Part shown: positions 27,227 to 36,462 of the stretch, one piece after another
Layout of the letters: the number at the start of each line of letters is the position of its first letter
Numbering within the stretch: the stretch's first letter is position 1
Source: Fulvivirga lutea
Lineage (GTDB): Bacteria; Bacteroidota; Bacteroidia; Cytophagales; Cyclobacteriaceae
Direction of reading: 5' to 3'
Assembly: GCF_017068455.1 (NCBI RefSeq)
Contig: NZ_CP070608.1
Location: 1-64,000 of the forward strand
Length of the DNA stretch: 64,000 bases
Position numbers and translations under genes: made by a program
The notes under the pieces: generated by a model
The model's input: the letters and a program-made list of their open reading frames with translations, nothing else
Database searches by the model: none
Told to the model about the DNA's origin: nothing

Positions 27227-27281
27227 GTTGTTGAAAATAATGATAATTTTGAACTTCTAAAAATGAAGAACCTTCCTAGAC

Positions 27282-27584
27282 ATGGTATTATATAATGTAA
27301 CAGTGGGAATTGACCCTGATATTGAAGCTGAATGGCTATTATGGATGAAGGAAAACCATATTCCTGCAGTGATGGCAACTGGTAAGTTTGTTGAACATAA
27401 AATGTTTAAAGTTCTAACTCAGCAAGAGGAGGAAACTATTTCCTACAGTGTGCAATATTATGCTCAAACGATGAATGATGTTGAATTATACCTCAATGAA
27501 CATGCACCCAGGTTAGTAGAAGAACATATGAAAAGGTATAAAAACAAGCATGTAGCATTTAGAACGCTACTGGAGCAGGTCTAA
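27282..27584 (+). CDS. DUF4286 family protein
   Basis: This 100-residue protein shows the DUF4286 pattern: an N-terminal strand MVLYNVTVGIDPDIEAEWLL followed by WMKENHIPAVMATGKF and the ferredoxin-like remainder. The function is unknown. A -7-like TAATTTTG lies at 27244-27251. The downstream gap to the next gene (about 110 nt) holds nothing I can identify. Confidence 0.75.
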   Translation: MVLYNVTVGIDPDIEAEWLLWMKENHIPAVMATGKFVEHKMFKVLTQQEEETISYSVQYYAQTMNDVELYLNEHAPRLVEEHMKRYKNKHVAFRTLLEQV

Positions 27585-27700
27585 TCTTAGTTCAAAGACG
27601 TATAATATGATTCAACGCCTCTATTGTTATTCCAAATAATTGAAATAGTAAATTAATAGTAGTTTTTGCTTATTCAGGATTGAGTAATTCGATCATGATT

Positions 27701-28078
27701 ATGAAAACACTCTATTTTGAAGCAACTGAAGACTCACCCCTAGTATTGTTGAATGCTGAGTCAAATAAGTTTATTTTGAAAGGACGTTCTTTTATGGAAG
27801 ATCCTGTGCCTTTTCAATCCGCGATTCTGGAATGGCTTCGTAACTATATAATTACTGCAGAAAAAACTTTAGATGTTACGATAGAATTAGAATATGTAAG
27901 TTCTTCGAGCCATCATATGCTGCTTAATATTATGGCTGAACTTAACAAGTACTATATTTTTAATAAGTCAATAAATGTTAGCTGGGCCTATTATTCTAAT
28001 GATGAATTTATGAAAGATTTAGTGCAGGAATTTAGAGAATCGTTCAGTATTCCAATTAAAGAATTAGTGCTTGCTTAA
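27701..28078 (+). CDS. SiaC-type (DUF1987) regulatory phosphoprotein
   Basis: This 125-residue protein from the ATG at 27701 (MKTLYFEATEDSPLVLLN) belongs to the SiaC/DUF1987 family. An ATG two codons upstream and a TTG at 27680 are alternatives. The family traits are an N-terminal strand of this type, GRSFMEDPVPFQ, and the helical region with EYVSSSSHHMLLNIM, in which the Ser/Thr cluster is the phosphorylation site of SiaC in Pseudomonas. SiaC is switched by the SiaA phosphatase and SiaB kinase; neither partner is nearby. It is convergent with the GNAT gene and overlaps it by 15 bp. Confidence 0.75.
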   Translation: MKTLYFEATEDSPLVLLNAESNKFILKGRSFMEDPVPFQSAILEWLRNYIITAEKTLDVTIELEYVSSSSHHMLLNIMAELNKYYIFNKSINVSWAYYSNDEFMKDLVQEFRESFSIPIKELVLA

Positions 28079-28522
28079 ATCGATAGAGCAATTAATCCAT
28101 TCAGCATCTAAATATGCCTGATAATACTTTTTGTAAAAATTAATTGCCGGCTCATTCCAATCTAATACCTGCCATACCATACCTGAACAATTCTCTGCCT
28201 TGCCTTTGTTAATCACTTGCTCAAAAAGTAGTTTACCAATGCCTTTACCCCGATGCTCCTGTGTAACGACAATATCTTCCAAATACATTCTCTTACCCTT
28301 CCATGTGGAGTAGCGATAATAATAAATGGCAATGCCAACAATATCACCATTACTTTCCGCCACATATAATCCAAATATTGGGTTCGCTCCGAAGCCATCT
28401 TTTTCCATCTGTTCAACGGTGTTGTCTACCTGATCACCAGCCTTTTCATAAACTGCCAACTCTTTGATCAGCTCCAACACTCTGGGTAGGTCATTTTTAA
28501 CTCCTTCTCTGATATTAATCAT
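28064..28522 (-). CDS. GNAT-family N-acetyltransferase
   Basis: This 152-residue protein has the acetyl-CoA site VVTQEHRGKGIGKLLFEQV (motif A) and the C-terminal WNEPAINFYKKY block. The overall pattern (MYLEDIVVTQEHRGKG, VLDWNEPAINFY) is that of the diamine/spermidine acetyltransferase-like branch. The substrate is not determined. It overlaps the SiaC-like gene tail to tail. Confidence 0.85.
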   Translation of the reverse strand: MINIREGVKNDLPRVLELIKELAVYEKAGDQVDNTVEQMEKDGFGANPIFGLYVAESNGDIVGIAIYYYRYSTWKGKRMYLEDIVVTQEHRGKGIGKLLFEQVINKGKAENCSGMVWQVLDWNEPAINFYKKYYQAYLDAEWINCSIDLSKH

Positions 28523-28576
28523 TTATTTTTATTATTATTCATTAAACACTTAGCACATTAAAACATTATAAACTTA

Positions 28577-29323
28577 ATGAAACTAATCTATTATCGAGCG
28601 CTCAATACTATTGGTCTTATTCTGGTTTTGGTAACTAATTATTTGGCTAATGCGCTGCCTATTAATGGCTATTCAACAGGTGAACTCTCTTCGTTTTATC
28701 CAAACTTGTTTGTGCCTGCCGGTATCACATTTTCTATTTGGGGTATCATTTATCTGCTGTTGATTATTTTCATAATCATGCAATGGAAAACCAGTAATGA
28801 TAATGTTGTTAAGAATTTAGGGACACTCTTTTTTATGAATTGCCTTTTAGACACCTCATGGATACTGGTCTGGCATTATAGATATGAGGAATTATCTGTT
28901 TTAATCATGCTAGGGCTTCTCACTAATTTAATCAGTATTTATTTGAGGCTAGGTAACCTTAGTTTTAATTCAGTTATCGATAAGTTCATCGTAAAAACTC
29001 CATTCAATATTTACTTCGGGTGGATTTGTGTTGCCACTATTGCAAATATTACCACATTACTCGTTCATTGGGAGTTTAGTCCAGCTTACCCAGAATACTG
29101 GACAATTGCCATGATAATGGTAACTCCTGTGCTGGTTTTTCTGGTTAATCGAAAAGGAATAAACCTATTCTACACCGCAACAATAATTTGGGCTCTCAGT
29201 GGTATAGCATACAAGAGAAGTATGGAAGGTGGCCCTGAAGTGATCATGATCGCTTGTTATGTTGCTATTGCACTAGCTGCTTCAAGTTATTTTATCAGAC
29301 TAGCGCAACGCAAATTTTCATAA
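28577..29323 (+). CDS. Polytopic membrane protein, TspO/MBR-like
   Basis: This 248-residue protein has about eight hydrophobic helices. The N-terminal region LANALPINGYSTGELS followed by PAGITFSIWGIIYLLL resembles tryptophan-rich TspO/MBR-related membrane proteins, which are about 160 residues; this one is longer. I cannot name a ligand. The gene stands alone, divergent from the GNAT gene and convergent with serS, whose stop lies 1 nt beyond its own. Confidence 0.6.
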   Translation: MKLIYYRALNTIGLILVLVTNYLANALPINGYSTGELSSFYPNLFVPAGITFSIWGIIYLLLIIFIIMQWKTSNDNVVKNLGTLFFMNCLLDTSWILVWHYRYEELSVLIMLGLLTNLISIYLRLGNLSFNSVIDKFIVKTPFNIYFGWICVATIANITTLLVHWEFSPAYPEYWTIAMIMVTPVLVFLVNRKGINLFYTATIIWALSGIAYKRSMEGGPEVIMIACYVAIALAASSYFIRLAQRKFS

Positions 29324-29324
29324 A

Positions 29325-30599
29325 TTAATTGATCATATCGAAACCTGTGTAAGGCACCAGTATCTTTGGTATTTTTATACCTTCAGGAGTTTGATTATTC
29401 TCTAGTATTGAAGCGATAATTCTTGGTAATGCTAATGCACTGCCATTAAGTGTGTGCAGTAGTTGGGTTTTCTTATCATCACCTCTGTACCTAAGTTTTA
29501 GCCTGTTGGCTTGAAAAGTCTCGAAATTACTTACAGAACTTACCTCTAACCATTTTTGCTGAGCCGCAGAGAATACCTCCATATCAAATGTTTGTGCAGA
29601 CGTAAAACCTAAATCACCGGCACACAGATTTAACACTCTATAAGGCAATTCCAATTTCTCCAATAAGCCCTGTACATATTTACACATCTCATCCAGGCTC
29701 TTGTACGATTTATCCGGATGCTGTATTTGTACAATCTCCACTTTATCAAACTGATGTAATCTATTTAAACCTCTCACATGCGCACCCCAAGAACCTGCTT
29801 CTCTCCTAAAACAAGGGGTGTAGCCAACATGCTTGATAGGAAGTTTGTCCACTTCAACGATCACATCTCTATACATGTTTGTAATTGGTACCTCGGCTGT
29901 AGGTATCAAAAAATAATTCTCCTCAGTAATATGATACATCTGGCCATCCTTATCAGGCAACTGACCTGTACCGTAGCCTGAATCTTCATTGATCACAATG
30001 GGTGGCTGCACTTCTTCGAAGCCCATTTTTACGGCTTCGTCTAAAAAGAAGTTTATCATAGCACGCTGAAGTCTTGCCCCTTTTCCTTTATAGAATGGAA
30101 ATCCAGCCCCTGAAACTTTATTGCCTAGTTCAAAATCAATAATGTCGTATTTTTTGATCAGCTCCCAATGTGGTAATGCTCCATCATGTAAGGTAGGTAC
30201 GCTTCCATGTTCGTAAACAACCTCATTTGCCTCTGCATTTGCGCCAGCAGGAACATTAGAATTTGGTGTGTTAGGAACTTTGTATAATAATTGTCTTAAC
30301 TCATCTTCCAATGAATTGAGTTTTTCAGTAAGATTCTTACTTTCAGATTTTAATTCACTGCTTTTATTTTTAATCGCTTCGGCCTCTTCTTTATTACCAC
30401 TTTTCATAAGTTGGCCAATTTGCTTAGAAAGTTGATTTGCCTCAGCAAGAATTTCATCGTTTTTGGTCTGAGTTGCTTTCCTTTCGTCATCCACTTCAAT
30501 AATTCTATTAATTAAAGATGAAGCATCTTTTAACTGACGTTTTTCAAGAGCACTTATTACTTTCTCTTTCTCTGCACGTACGCGATTTACTTCTAGCAT
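29325..30599 (-). CDS. serS: Seryl-tRNA synthetase
   Basis: This class II synthetase charges tRNA-Ser (and tRNA-Sec). It has 424 residues: the N-terminal coiled-coil arm (about 1-105) that contacts the tRNA long arm, then the catalytic core. Motif 2 is GYTPCFRREAGSWG and motif 3 is LNGSALALPRIIASILENNQ. The gene is monocistronic in the window. The 292 nt upstream, shared with the divergent rho gene, are described separately. Confidence 0.98.
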   Translation of the reverse strand: MLEVNRVRAEKEKVISALEKRQLKDASSLINRIIEVDDERKATQTKNDEILAEANQLSKQIGQLMKSGNKEEAEAIKNKSSELKSESKNLTEKLNSLEDELRQLLYKVPNTPNSNVPAGANAEANEVVYEHGSVPTLHDGALPHWELIKKYDIIDFELGNKVSGAGFPFYKGKGARLQRAMINFFLDEAVKMGFEEVQPPIVINEDSGYGTGQLPDKDGQMYHITEENYFLIPTAEVPITNMYRDVIVEVDKLPIKHVGYTPCFRREAGSWGAHVRGLNRLHQFDKVEIVQIQHPDKSYKSLDEMCKYVQGLLEKLELPYRVLNLCAGDLGFTSAQTFDMEVFSAAQQKWLEVSSVSNFETFQANRLKLRYRGDDKKTQLLHTLNGSALALPRIIASILENNQTPEGIKIPKILVPYTGFDMIN

Positions 30600-30891
30600 A
30601 ATTGGTTTTTATTAAAATCGCTGCAAAATAATGCATTTTTAAAGTAAAAGGGGAAGAATATTTAGGGTAGATTGATTATTTACAAATAAAATTTGTGGAT
30701 TGACTATGGTTACTATATTATTGCAATACCAATTATGAAGTAATTGACTTTAAGAATCATTTCCTGATAAAGAAAGTCATTCATCATCAACAATTTTATC
30801 TACAAGTCGAAATCAAAACGGTGAATTCTAAAACACCAAATCATTGATATTATTATAACCAAATTACATTCCAATACCACATTATTAATTT
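30600..30891. other. Intergenic region serS/rho (long rho leader)
   Basis: This 292-nt region separates the divergent serS and rho genes. I see no ORF of note, no tRNA and no perfect promoter. A GACTTT/AAAGTC inverted pair lies around 30743-30779, which could form a hairpin in the rho leader. Long leaders upstream of rho are known for autoregulation in other bacteria; here that is only a suggestion. Confidence 0.35.
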
Positions 30892-32499
30892 ATGTATACG
30901 ATTGAAGAATTAAACGTCAGGCTTCTTTCTGAATTGAAAGAAATAGCTGAAGAATTAAGCCTGAAAAACTACAAGAAACTCTCAAAAGAAGAGCTTGTTT
31001 ACAAAATCCTTGATCAACAAGCCATCACTCCAGAAGAAAAGCTTCCTAAAAAGAAAACCTCAGAAGAAAAGCCGGCTCAAGAACAAAAGAAGCGTCCTAG
31101 AAAAAGAGAAAACGTAACTGAAAAGAAAGATGCTAAAGACATGAATGCCGATGAGCTATTAGAGTCTTTTGACATTGAACTTGAAAAGACTGCCGGCTCT
31201 AGCGATGATAAAAAAGATTCTAAGACAGATAATTCTAAGTCAGACAACAAAGGAAAGCCCGATAGAAAGGATAACAAATCTGAAAAGAAGGTCGATCGCA
31301 GTTCTAACAAAGAAAATAAAGATGATCGTGGCGACAGAGGAGGAAACAGAGATCACAAGAAAAAAGAAAGCGCCATTAAAGACTTTGATGGTGTAATAGA
31401 AAATGAAGGGGTGCTGGAAATCATGCAAGATGGCTATGGTTTCTTAAGGTCTTCAGATTATAACTATTTGGCCAGTCCAGATGATATATATGTCTCTCCA
31501 TCGCAGATTAAACTATTTGGTTTAAAAACTGGGGATACAGTTCAGGGACAAATCAGGCCACCAAAAGAAGGTGAAAAGTATTTTGCCCTTCTTAGAGTTG
31601 GTACTGTTAACGGAAAAACCACTGAGGAAATAAGAGATAGAGTTTCTTTTGAATACTTAACCCCTCTTTTCCCAGAAGAAAAAATAAAACTGAGCACTAA
31701 GCCCGATAACTATTCTACAAGAATTTTAGACTTATTTTCTCCTATAGGAAAAGGTCAGAGAGGTATGATTGTAGCTCAGCCAAAAACAGGTAAAACTGTA
31801 TTGTTAAAGAACGTGGCCAATGCCATTGCCGAGAACCATCCGGAATGTTATTTGATCATTCTACTTATTGACGAACGTCCTGAAGAAGTAACAGATATGG
31901 CCAGAAGTGTAAAAGCAGAGGTTATCTCTTCTACTTTCGATGAGCAGGCCGAAAGACATGTTAAAGTATCGAGCATGGTGCTTGAGAAAGCTAAAAGGAT
32001 GGTAGAGTGTGGCCACGATGTTGTTATACTTCTTGATTCAATCACAAGACTTGCGAGAGCTTACAACACTGTTGTACCATCATCAGGTAAAATACTTTCT
32101 GGTGGTGTGGATGCGAATGCACTACATAAGCCTAAAAGATTCTTCGGTGCGGCAAGAAATGTAGAGAATGGTGGTTCACTTACTATTATTGCTACTGCAT
32201 TAATTGAAACAGGTTCTAAGATGGACGAGGTTATCTTCGAAGAATTTAAAGGTACAGGAAACATGGAATTGCAATTGGATAGAAAACTATCTAACAAGAG
32301 AGTTTATCCTGCTATTGATGTTCCTGCTTCTGGCACAAGAAGAGAAGACTTACTCATGTCAGAGGAAGAGCTACAGAGAGTTTGGATACTACGCAAATTC
32401 ATGTCTGATATGAATTCGAATGAAGCTATGGATTTCCTACTTTCAAAAATGAGAGGCACGCGAAATAACGAAGAGTTCCTGATTTCCATGAACGGATAA
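30892..32499 (+). CDS. rho: Transcription termination factor Rho with charged insertion
   Basis: Rho is a hexameric RNA-dependent helicase that ends transcription. It has 535 residues, about 115 longer than E. coli Rho. The N-terminal Rho_N helices (about 1-45) are followed by a Lys/Asp/Glu/Ser-rich low-complexity insertion (about 46-165), then the RNA-binding cold-shock domain ([20 protein letters not shown]), Walker [13 protein letters not shown], Walker [14 protein letters not shown], and the Q- and R-loops. Bacteroidota Rho proteins commonly carry such insertions. A terminator hairpin follows. Confidence 0.98.
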   Translation: MYTIEELNVRLLSELKEIAEELSLKNYKKLSKEELVYKILDQQAITPEEKLPKKKTSEEKPAQEQKKRPRKRENVTEKKDAKDMNADELLESFDIELEKTAGSSDDKKDSKTDNSKSDNKGKPDRKDNKSEKKVDRSSNKENKDDRGDRGGNRDHKKKESAIKDFDGVIENEGVLEIMQDGYGFLRSSDYNYLASPDDIYVSPSQIKLFGLKTGDTVQGQIRPPKEGEKYFALLRVGTVNGKTTEEIRDRVSFEYLTPLFPEEKIKLSTKPDNYSTRILDLFSPIGKGQRGMIVAQPKTGKTVLLKNVANAIAENHPECYLIILLIDERPEEVTDMARSVKAEVISSTFDEQAERHVKVSSMVLEKAKRMVECGHDVVILLDSITRLARAYNTVVPSSGKILSGGVDANALHKPKRFFGAARNVENGGSLTIIATALIETGSKMDEVIFEEFKGTGNMELQLDRKLSNKRVYPAIDVPASGTRREDLLMSEEELQRVWILRKFMSDMNSNEAMDFLLSKMRGTRNNEEFLISMNG

Positions 32500-32520
32500 G
32501 TTTTATCGACTATATAATTA

Positions 32521-32545
32521 AAAGCTGCTTCGTGCAGCTTTTTTT
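32521..32545 (+). terminator. rho terminator
   Basis: The stem AAGCTGC/GCAGCTT (32522-32528 with 32534-32540) has a 5-base loop and a T-run of seven. The next gene, a TauE-type protein, starts at 32552, so it needs its own start or read-through. Confidence 0.85.
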
Positions 32546-32551
32546 ATTGCA

Positions 32552-33358
32552 ATGATTATATACACCTTACTTTTTATTGCCGGTTTAATAGGAGGGCTGT
32601 TAGCTGGCATCACCGGTGTGGGCACTGGTTTTATAATGATAGCTGTTATACCCTTGGCGCTGGCCAATATGGGTATTCCTGATGTGTTAATTGTACAACT
32701 CACGATTGCCAATACAATTTTTGCTACCATGTGCTCCTCTTTTCTGAACAACGTACAGTTAATGATTAAACGAAAAATGTATTGGAATGAAACCTTCATT
32801 CTGGCCATGGTGGCTGGAGCAACGGCTTCTATTCTTTTACAGTTAATTGTTTACAATTCTACCTATTCTAAAGAGGCCTATAATACGATTATTATAGTAT
32901 TACTAGCCTATATAATTATTAGAACGCTTAGCAAACTCAGAAAACGCTTGGAGGAGAAAGAGAATATTACTCTTCCAAAATTAATAGTAACTGGAATAAG
33001 CGGTGGTGCAGTGGCTGCACTTACAGGCCTTGGTGGTGGTTCAATGGTAATACCAATGCTGAACCTTTGGATGAAGGTAGATATTATAAAGGCCAAGAAA
33101 ATTAGCTATGGTACCATTTTTATCACCTCGCTCTTACTTACATTTCTGAATATCGTTAATAAACCTTCAATTGAATTAAGCTATTCGCATATAGGGTTTA
33201 TTCTTTTTCCTGTGGCACTTCCATTAGCTGCTGGAGTAATTATCGGTTCCCCATTGGGCCTTAAATTGGGTGAAAAAACTCCCGCCAGAGTAATTTCTTA
33301 CCTCTTCTTAACGATCATTGGAATTGTGATGCTTCGCAAAATCATTGAGTTGCTCTGA
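32552..33358 (+). CDS. TauE/SafE-family membrane transporter
   Basis: This is a 268-residue integral membrane protein with about eight helices. It has the family's two halves, each with a glycine-rich opening: GLIGGLLAGITGVGTGFI near the start, and GISGGAVAALTGLGGGSMVIP at about 148-168. TauE/SafE proteins export sulfite or sulfoacetate, or are uncharacterised; the substrate here is unknown. The gene follows the rho terminator and precedes the serine dehydratase gene by 36 nt. Confidence 0.85.
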   Translation: MIIYTLLFIAGLIGGLLAGITGVGTGFIMIAVIPLALANMGIPDVLIVQLTIANTIFATMCSSFLNNVQLMIKRKMYWNETFILAMVAGATASILLQLIVYNSTYSKEAYNTIIIVLLAYIIIRTLSKLRKRLEEKENITLPKLIVTGISGGAVAALTGLGGGSMVIPMLNLWMKVDIIKAKKISYGTIFITSLLLTFLNIVNKPSIELSYSHIGFILFPVALPLAAGVIIGSPLGLKLGEKTPARVISYLFLTIIGIVMLRKIIELL

Positions 33359-33394
33359 TAAGTTTCCGTTAACTTTGTTGAAAAGCAACAAACT

Positions 33395-34303
33395 ATGGCG
33401 CTATTATTTAATGATTTTGCTAGTTGGAAAGAATATTGCGTAGAACACAAAGTTCCATTATTTCAACCTGTTCTTGATTACGAAAAAGAACAAAAAGGAA
33501 GAAATGAAACTGATGTTTGGTCGGGACTACAACGTGCTTATGACGTCATGAAAGAAGCAGTAGATACCGGCCTCTCTGAAGACATGTCTTCACGGTCAGG
33601 CATGATAAACAATGGAGCCAAAAAGGTTTATCAAAACGAAAAAACTGTGCTTTCCAGGGAATTTCAAAATCTGATTTCAAGAGCACTTGCAGCTAAAGAA
33701 GTAAATTCATGTATGGGAAGAATTGTAGCCGCACCTACTGCCGGGGCTTCAGGCATTCTTCCTGGCACACTTTATACACTTCAGGAAATTCATGGACTCG
33801 AGGATAAAAAAATATTAGAAGGACTATTAATTGGCGCTGGCATTGCGTTAATCATTGAACAAAAAGCTTCGCTAGCGGGTGCTGTTGGTGGTTGTCAGGC
33901 AGAAACCGGTAGTGCTGCAGCCATGGCTTCTGGTGCTATTGTTTATTGTTTGGGCGGAGATATCGATCAAATTTTTAACGCGGTAGCGATAACGGTGCAG
34001 TGTATGCTCGGCCTTGTTTGTGATCCTGTTGCTGGTTTGGTGGAAGTACCTTGCGTGGTGCGTAATGCAAGTGCAGCGGCCATAGCTAATTCTTCCGCAC
34101 AAATTGCACTTTCAAATGTGAGTGCCGTTATCCCAGTAGATGAATGCATTGATGCTATGGGTGAAGTAGGGCAAAGCATGGAAAACAGATATAAAGAAAC
34201 TGCCATGGGTGGTTTAGCTGCTACCAAAACCGGTCAGGCTATTTCTAAAAAAGTTCTTATTCAGGATATAGAAATTCTTCCGGATGAGAATCCTGAGGAA
34301 TAA
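33395..34303 (+). CDS. L-serine dehydratase, iron-sulfur type, alpha domain
   Basis: This [4Fe-4S] enzyme converts L-serine to pyruvate and ammonia. It has 302 residues, corresponding to the catalytic alpha domain only (SdaAA type). The cluster ligands fit the Cys in NSCMGRIVAAPTAGASG, in VCDPVAGLVEVPC, and nearby. No beta-domain gene (sdaAB) is adjacent, so it either acts alone or the partner is elsewhere. Its last 47 nt overlap, in antisense, the end of the membrane-protein gene at 34257-34745. Confidence 0.88.
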   Translation: MALLFNDFASWKEYCVEHKVPLFQPVLDYEKEQKGRNETDVWSGLQRAYDVMKEAVDTGLSEDMSSRSGMINNGAKKVYQNEKTVLSREFQNLISRALAAKEVNSCMGRIVAAPTAGASGILPGTLYTLQEIHGLEDKKILEGLLIGAGIALIIEQKASLAGAVGGCQAETGSAAAMASGAIVYCLGGDIDQIFNAVAITVQCMLGLVCDPVAGLVEVPCVVRNASAAAIANSSAQIALSNVSAVIPVDECIDAMGEVGQSMENRYKETAMGGLAATKTGQAISKKVLIQDIEILPDENPEE

Positions 34304-34745
34304 ATGCTTTGATAGTATCCCCGGCATAATACACTAGCGCTGTTAAAACAAACGACCAAACCACAGCGCTTACTAGCATATACGTAATTACCACTTTCTT
34401 TGGAGTGTGATAAGTGGCTAACAAAAGAGTACCGCCTATCGGTGTTAGTAAAATAGGTGTTAAAAAGGCTACACCTTTGATTCCATATTTCTTCCAAATG
34501 GCAACAAACTGCCTATTACGTTTTGTGAATACTTTCTTTTTCTTGAAAATTCTATTTAACCAATTTTCACGGATATAATTTCCCAGATAGGTAAATAAAA
34601 TCACGCTGGCCATCATCCCAACAACGGTGATAATAACAGTAAATAAATACGAAAACCCTGCTCCATAGCCTCCTACGGGTCCAAATATGAACTTTAACAT
34701 AGTGAGCAAAATAATGGATATGGTTTTGAGTATTTCAGCGATCAT
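34257..34745 (-). CDS. Uncharacterised small membrane protein
   Basis: This 162-residue protein has four hydrophobic helices (about 5-22, 29-54, 91-112, 117-141) and a very basic cytoplasmic loop (NRIFKKKKVFTKRNRQ). The GVAFLTPILLTPIGGTLLLA segment recalls DedA-like or small multidrug export families, but I cannot place it surely. The C terminus overlaps sdaA antisense by 47 bp. It lies 9 nt downstream of the exchanger gene. Confidence 0.6.
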   Translation of the reverse strand: MIAEILKTISIILLTMLKFIFGPVGGYGAGFSYLFTVIITVVGMMASVILFTYLGNYIRENWLNRIFKKKKVFTKRNRQFVAIWKKYGIKGVAFLTPILLTPIGGTLLLATYHTPKKVVITYMLVSAVVWSFVLTALVYYAGDTIKAFIPQDSHPEEFLYPE

Positions 34746-34754
34746 CCTGTAAAA

Positions 34755-35708
34755 TTAGGATATCACACTGTATGTATATACTAAATAGATAAGAAGTAAT
34801 AAACCACCCGCAAATCTTGCCATTCTACGCTTATAAAGCATCAAAGGAAGAATCAAAAGAGTGATGCCCAGCATTACCGTCATATCCTGATGAATGATGG
34901 CCTCACTAACGTGAATATCTTGAATGATACTTGTGATGCCTAGAATTGAAAGAATATTAAAGATGTTAGATCCCATCAGGTTACCTAATGCCAGATCAGT
35001 TTCTTTCTTAATTGAGGCCACAATAGCTGTTACTAATTCAGGCAAGCTAGTTCCTAATGCTAAAACTGTAATACCAATAACCCTTTCACTTACACCTAAG
35101 AAAGAGGCCATTTCTTTTGCACCACCTACAAACCAATCGGCACCAAAGTATAAGCCAGCACAGCCACCAAGAATGTATAATGAATCTTTAATCAGGTTAT
35201 TCGAAACTTCTGGTAGATCTAAATCCTCCTCAGAATCTCTAAGAGCCTTGGTCTCCTTCCTTGACTTCCTTATTATATAAACGGTGTAAACTATTAAAAG
35301 AAGTATAAAAACCAATCCTTCAATAGAATCGATAACTGCATCTTTTTCTTTTACTACGAAATACAATATTAGTGCGCTGCCCATGCATACTGGCCAGTCT
35401 ATCTTTATTGAATCTTTTTGAACATTAATTGGGCCGATGAGTGCTGTAATGCCAAGTACTAACGCCAAGTTGCAGATATTGGATCCAACCACATTACCCA
35501 TGGTCATGTCAGGGCTTCCTTCCAAAGCAGCTTTAATACTTATCAATAATTCAGGGGCCGATGTGCCAAATGCTACAACAGTAAGGCCCACAACCAATGG
35601 AGATATATGTGCTCTTAAGGCAAGACTGGAAGCCCCACGTACGAGAAAGTCGCCTCCCATAATGAGGACAAACAATCCAACTATAAGCATTACAATATCT
35701 AATAACAT
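34755..35708 (-). CDS. Na+/Ca2+ exchanger family (YrbG-like) antiporter
   Basis: This CaCA-superfamily antiporter has 317 residues with about ten helices. The two alpha repeats are clear: GTSAPELLISIKAAL with GNVVGSNICN in the first half, and GTSLPELVTAIVAS with GNLMGSNIFN in the second, with the cytoplasmic loop rich in Glu/Asp (about 150-165) between. It exchanges calcium for sodium or protons in related proteins. Together with the upp gene upstream (9 nt) and the membrane gene downstream it probably forms one transcript. Confidence 0.9.
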   Translation of the reverse strand: MLLDIVMLIVGLFVLIMGGDFLVRGASSLALRAHISPLVVGLTVVAFGTSAPELLISIKAALEGSPDMTMGNVVGSNICNLALVLGITALIGPINVQKDSIKIDWPVCMGSALILYFVVKEKDAVIDSIEGLVFILLLIVYTVYIIRKSRKETKALRDSEEDLDLPEVSNNLIKDSLYILGGCAGLYFGADWFVGGAKEMASFLGVSERVIGITVLALGTSLPELVTAIVASIKKETDLALGNLMGSNIFNILSILGITSIIQDIHVSEAIIHQDMTVMLGITLLILPLMLYKRRMARFAGGLLLLIYLVYTYSVIS

Positions 35709-35717
35709 AGTTTGTTA

Positions 35718-36362
35718 CTATAACTTTTCTCCAAAACTTAGGTCACCGGCATCCCCCAGACCAGGCACAATAAATGAATGCTCATTGAGTTTCTCATCTA
35801 ATGAAGCAGTCCAAATAGTGTAGTCTATGGACAAATGGTCGGCAATATAGTTAATTCCCTCTGGTGCAGCAACTGCTGAGACAAAATGTACTGAACTTGG
35901 CAATCCATTTACACTCAACTGATTAAAAGCCTTGATAAGGGACTTACCGGTAGCCAACATAGGGTCAATAATTATTAATGGTCTACCTTTTATTTTCGGT
36001 GCTGCTACATAGTCTAATTTTACCGAAACCTCAGATGTGCCTTCTTGCCTGTACTCACCTATAAATGCTACATCGGATTGCTCGAAGTAATCTAAGAATC
36101 CATTAAAAAAAGGTATTGATGCTCTTAATATTGTTACTAACACGGGCTGTTCGGAAAGTAGCTCTACATTAGCGGTTGCTAAAGGTGTTTCCACCTGTTG
36201 CGTGCTATACTTCAATGACTTGGACACCTCATAACCCATGATTTGACCTAATTTTTTCAAATTAAGTCTGAATTTGGCCCGATCCTTTTGAATACCTTTG
36301 TGCCTCAACTCATATAGAAAATGATTGGCAATAGATGCCTTTTCATTTATAACTACAACCAT
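35718..36362 (-). CDS. upp: Uracil phosphoribosyltransferase
   Basis: Upp makes UMP from uracil and PRPP. It has 214 residues. The PRPP-binding motif is LIIIDPMLATGKSLIKA, and the C-terminal uracil-binding block is FIVPGLGDAGDLSFG. The N terminus begins MVVVINEKASIANHFLYELRHKG. It heads the upp-exchanger-membrane protein unit. Confidence 0.95.
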   Translation of the reverse strand: MVVVINEKASIANHFLYELRHKGIQKDRAKFRLNLKKLGQIMGYEVSKSLKYSTQQVETPLATANVELLSEQPVLVTILRASIPFFNGFLDYFEQSDVAFIGEYRQEGTSEVSVKLDYVAAPKIKGRPLIIIDPMLATGKSLIKAFNQLSVNGLPSSVHFVSAVAAPEGINYIADHLSIDYTIWTASLDEKLNEHSFIVPGLGDAGDLSFGEKL

Positions 36363-36462
36363 TAATGTGGCGGGGTTAGGGTTTGTACGATTAACAATTT
36401 ATTATCGAAATATAATTATTATTAGATAACTAGTGGAATTTACATTGAAATATTTTTAAAAA

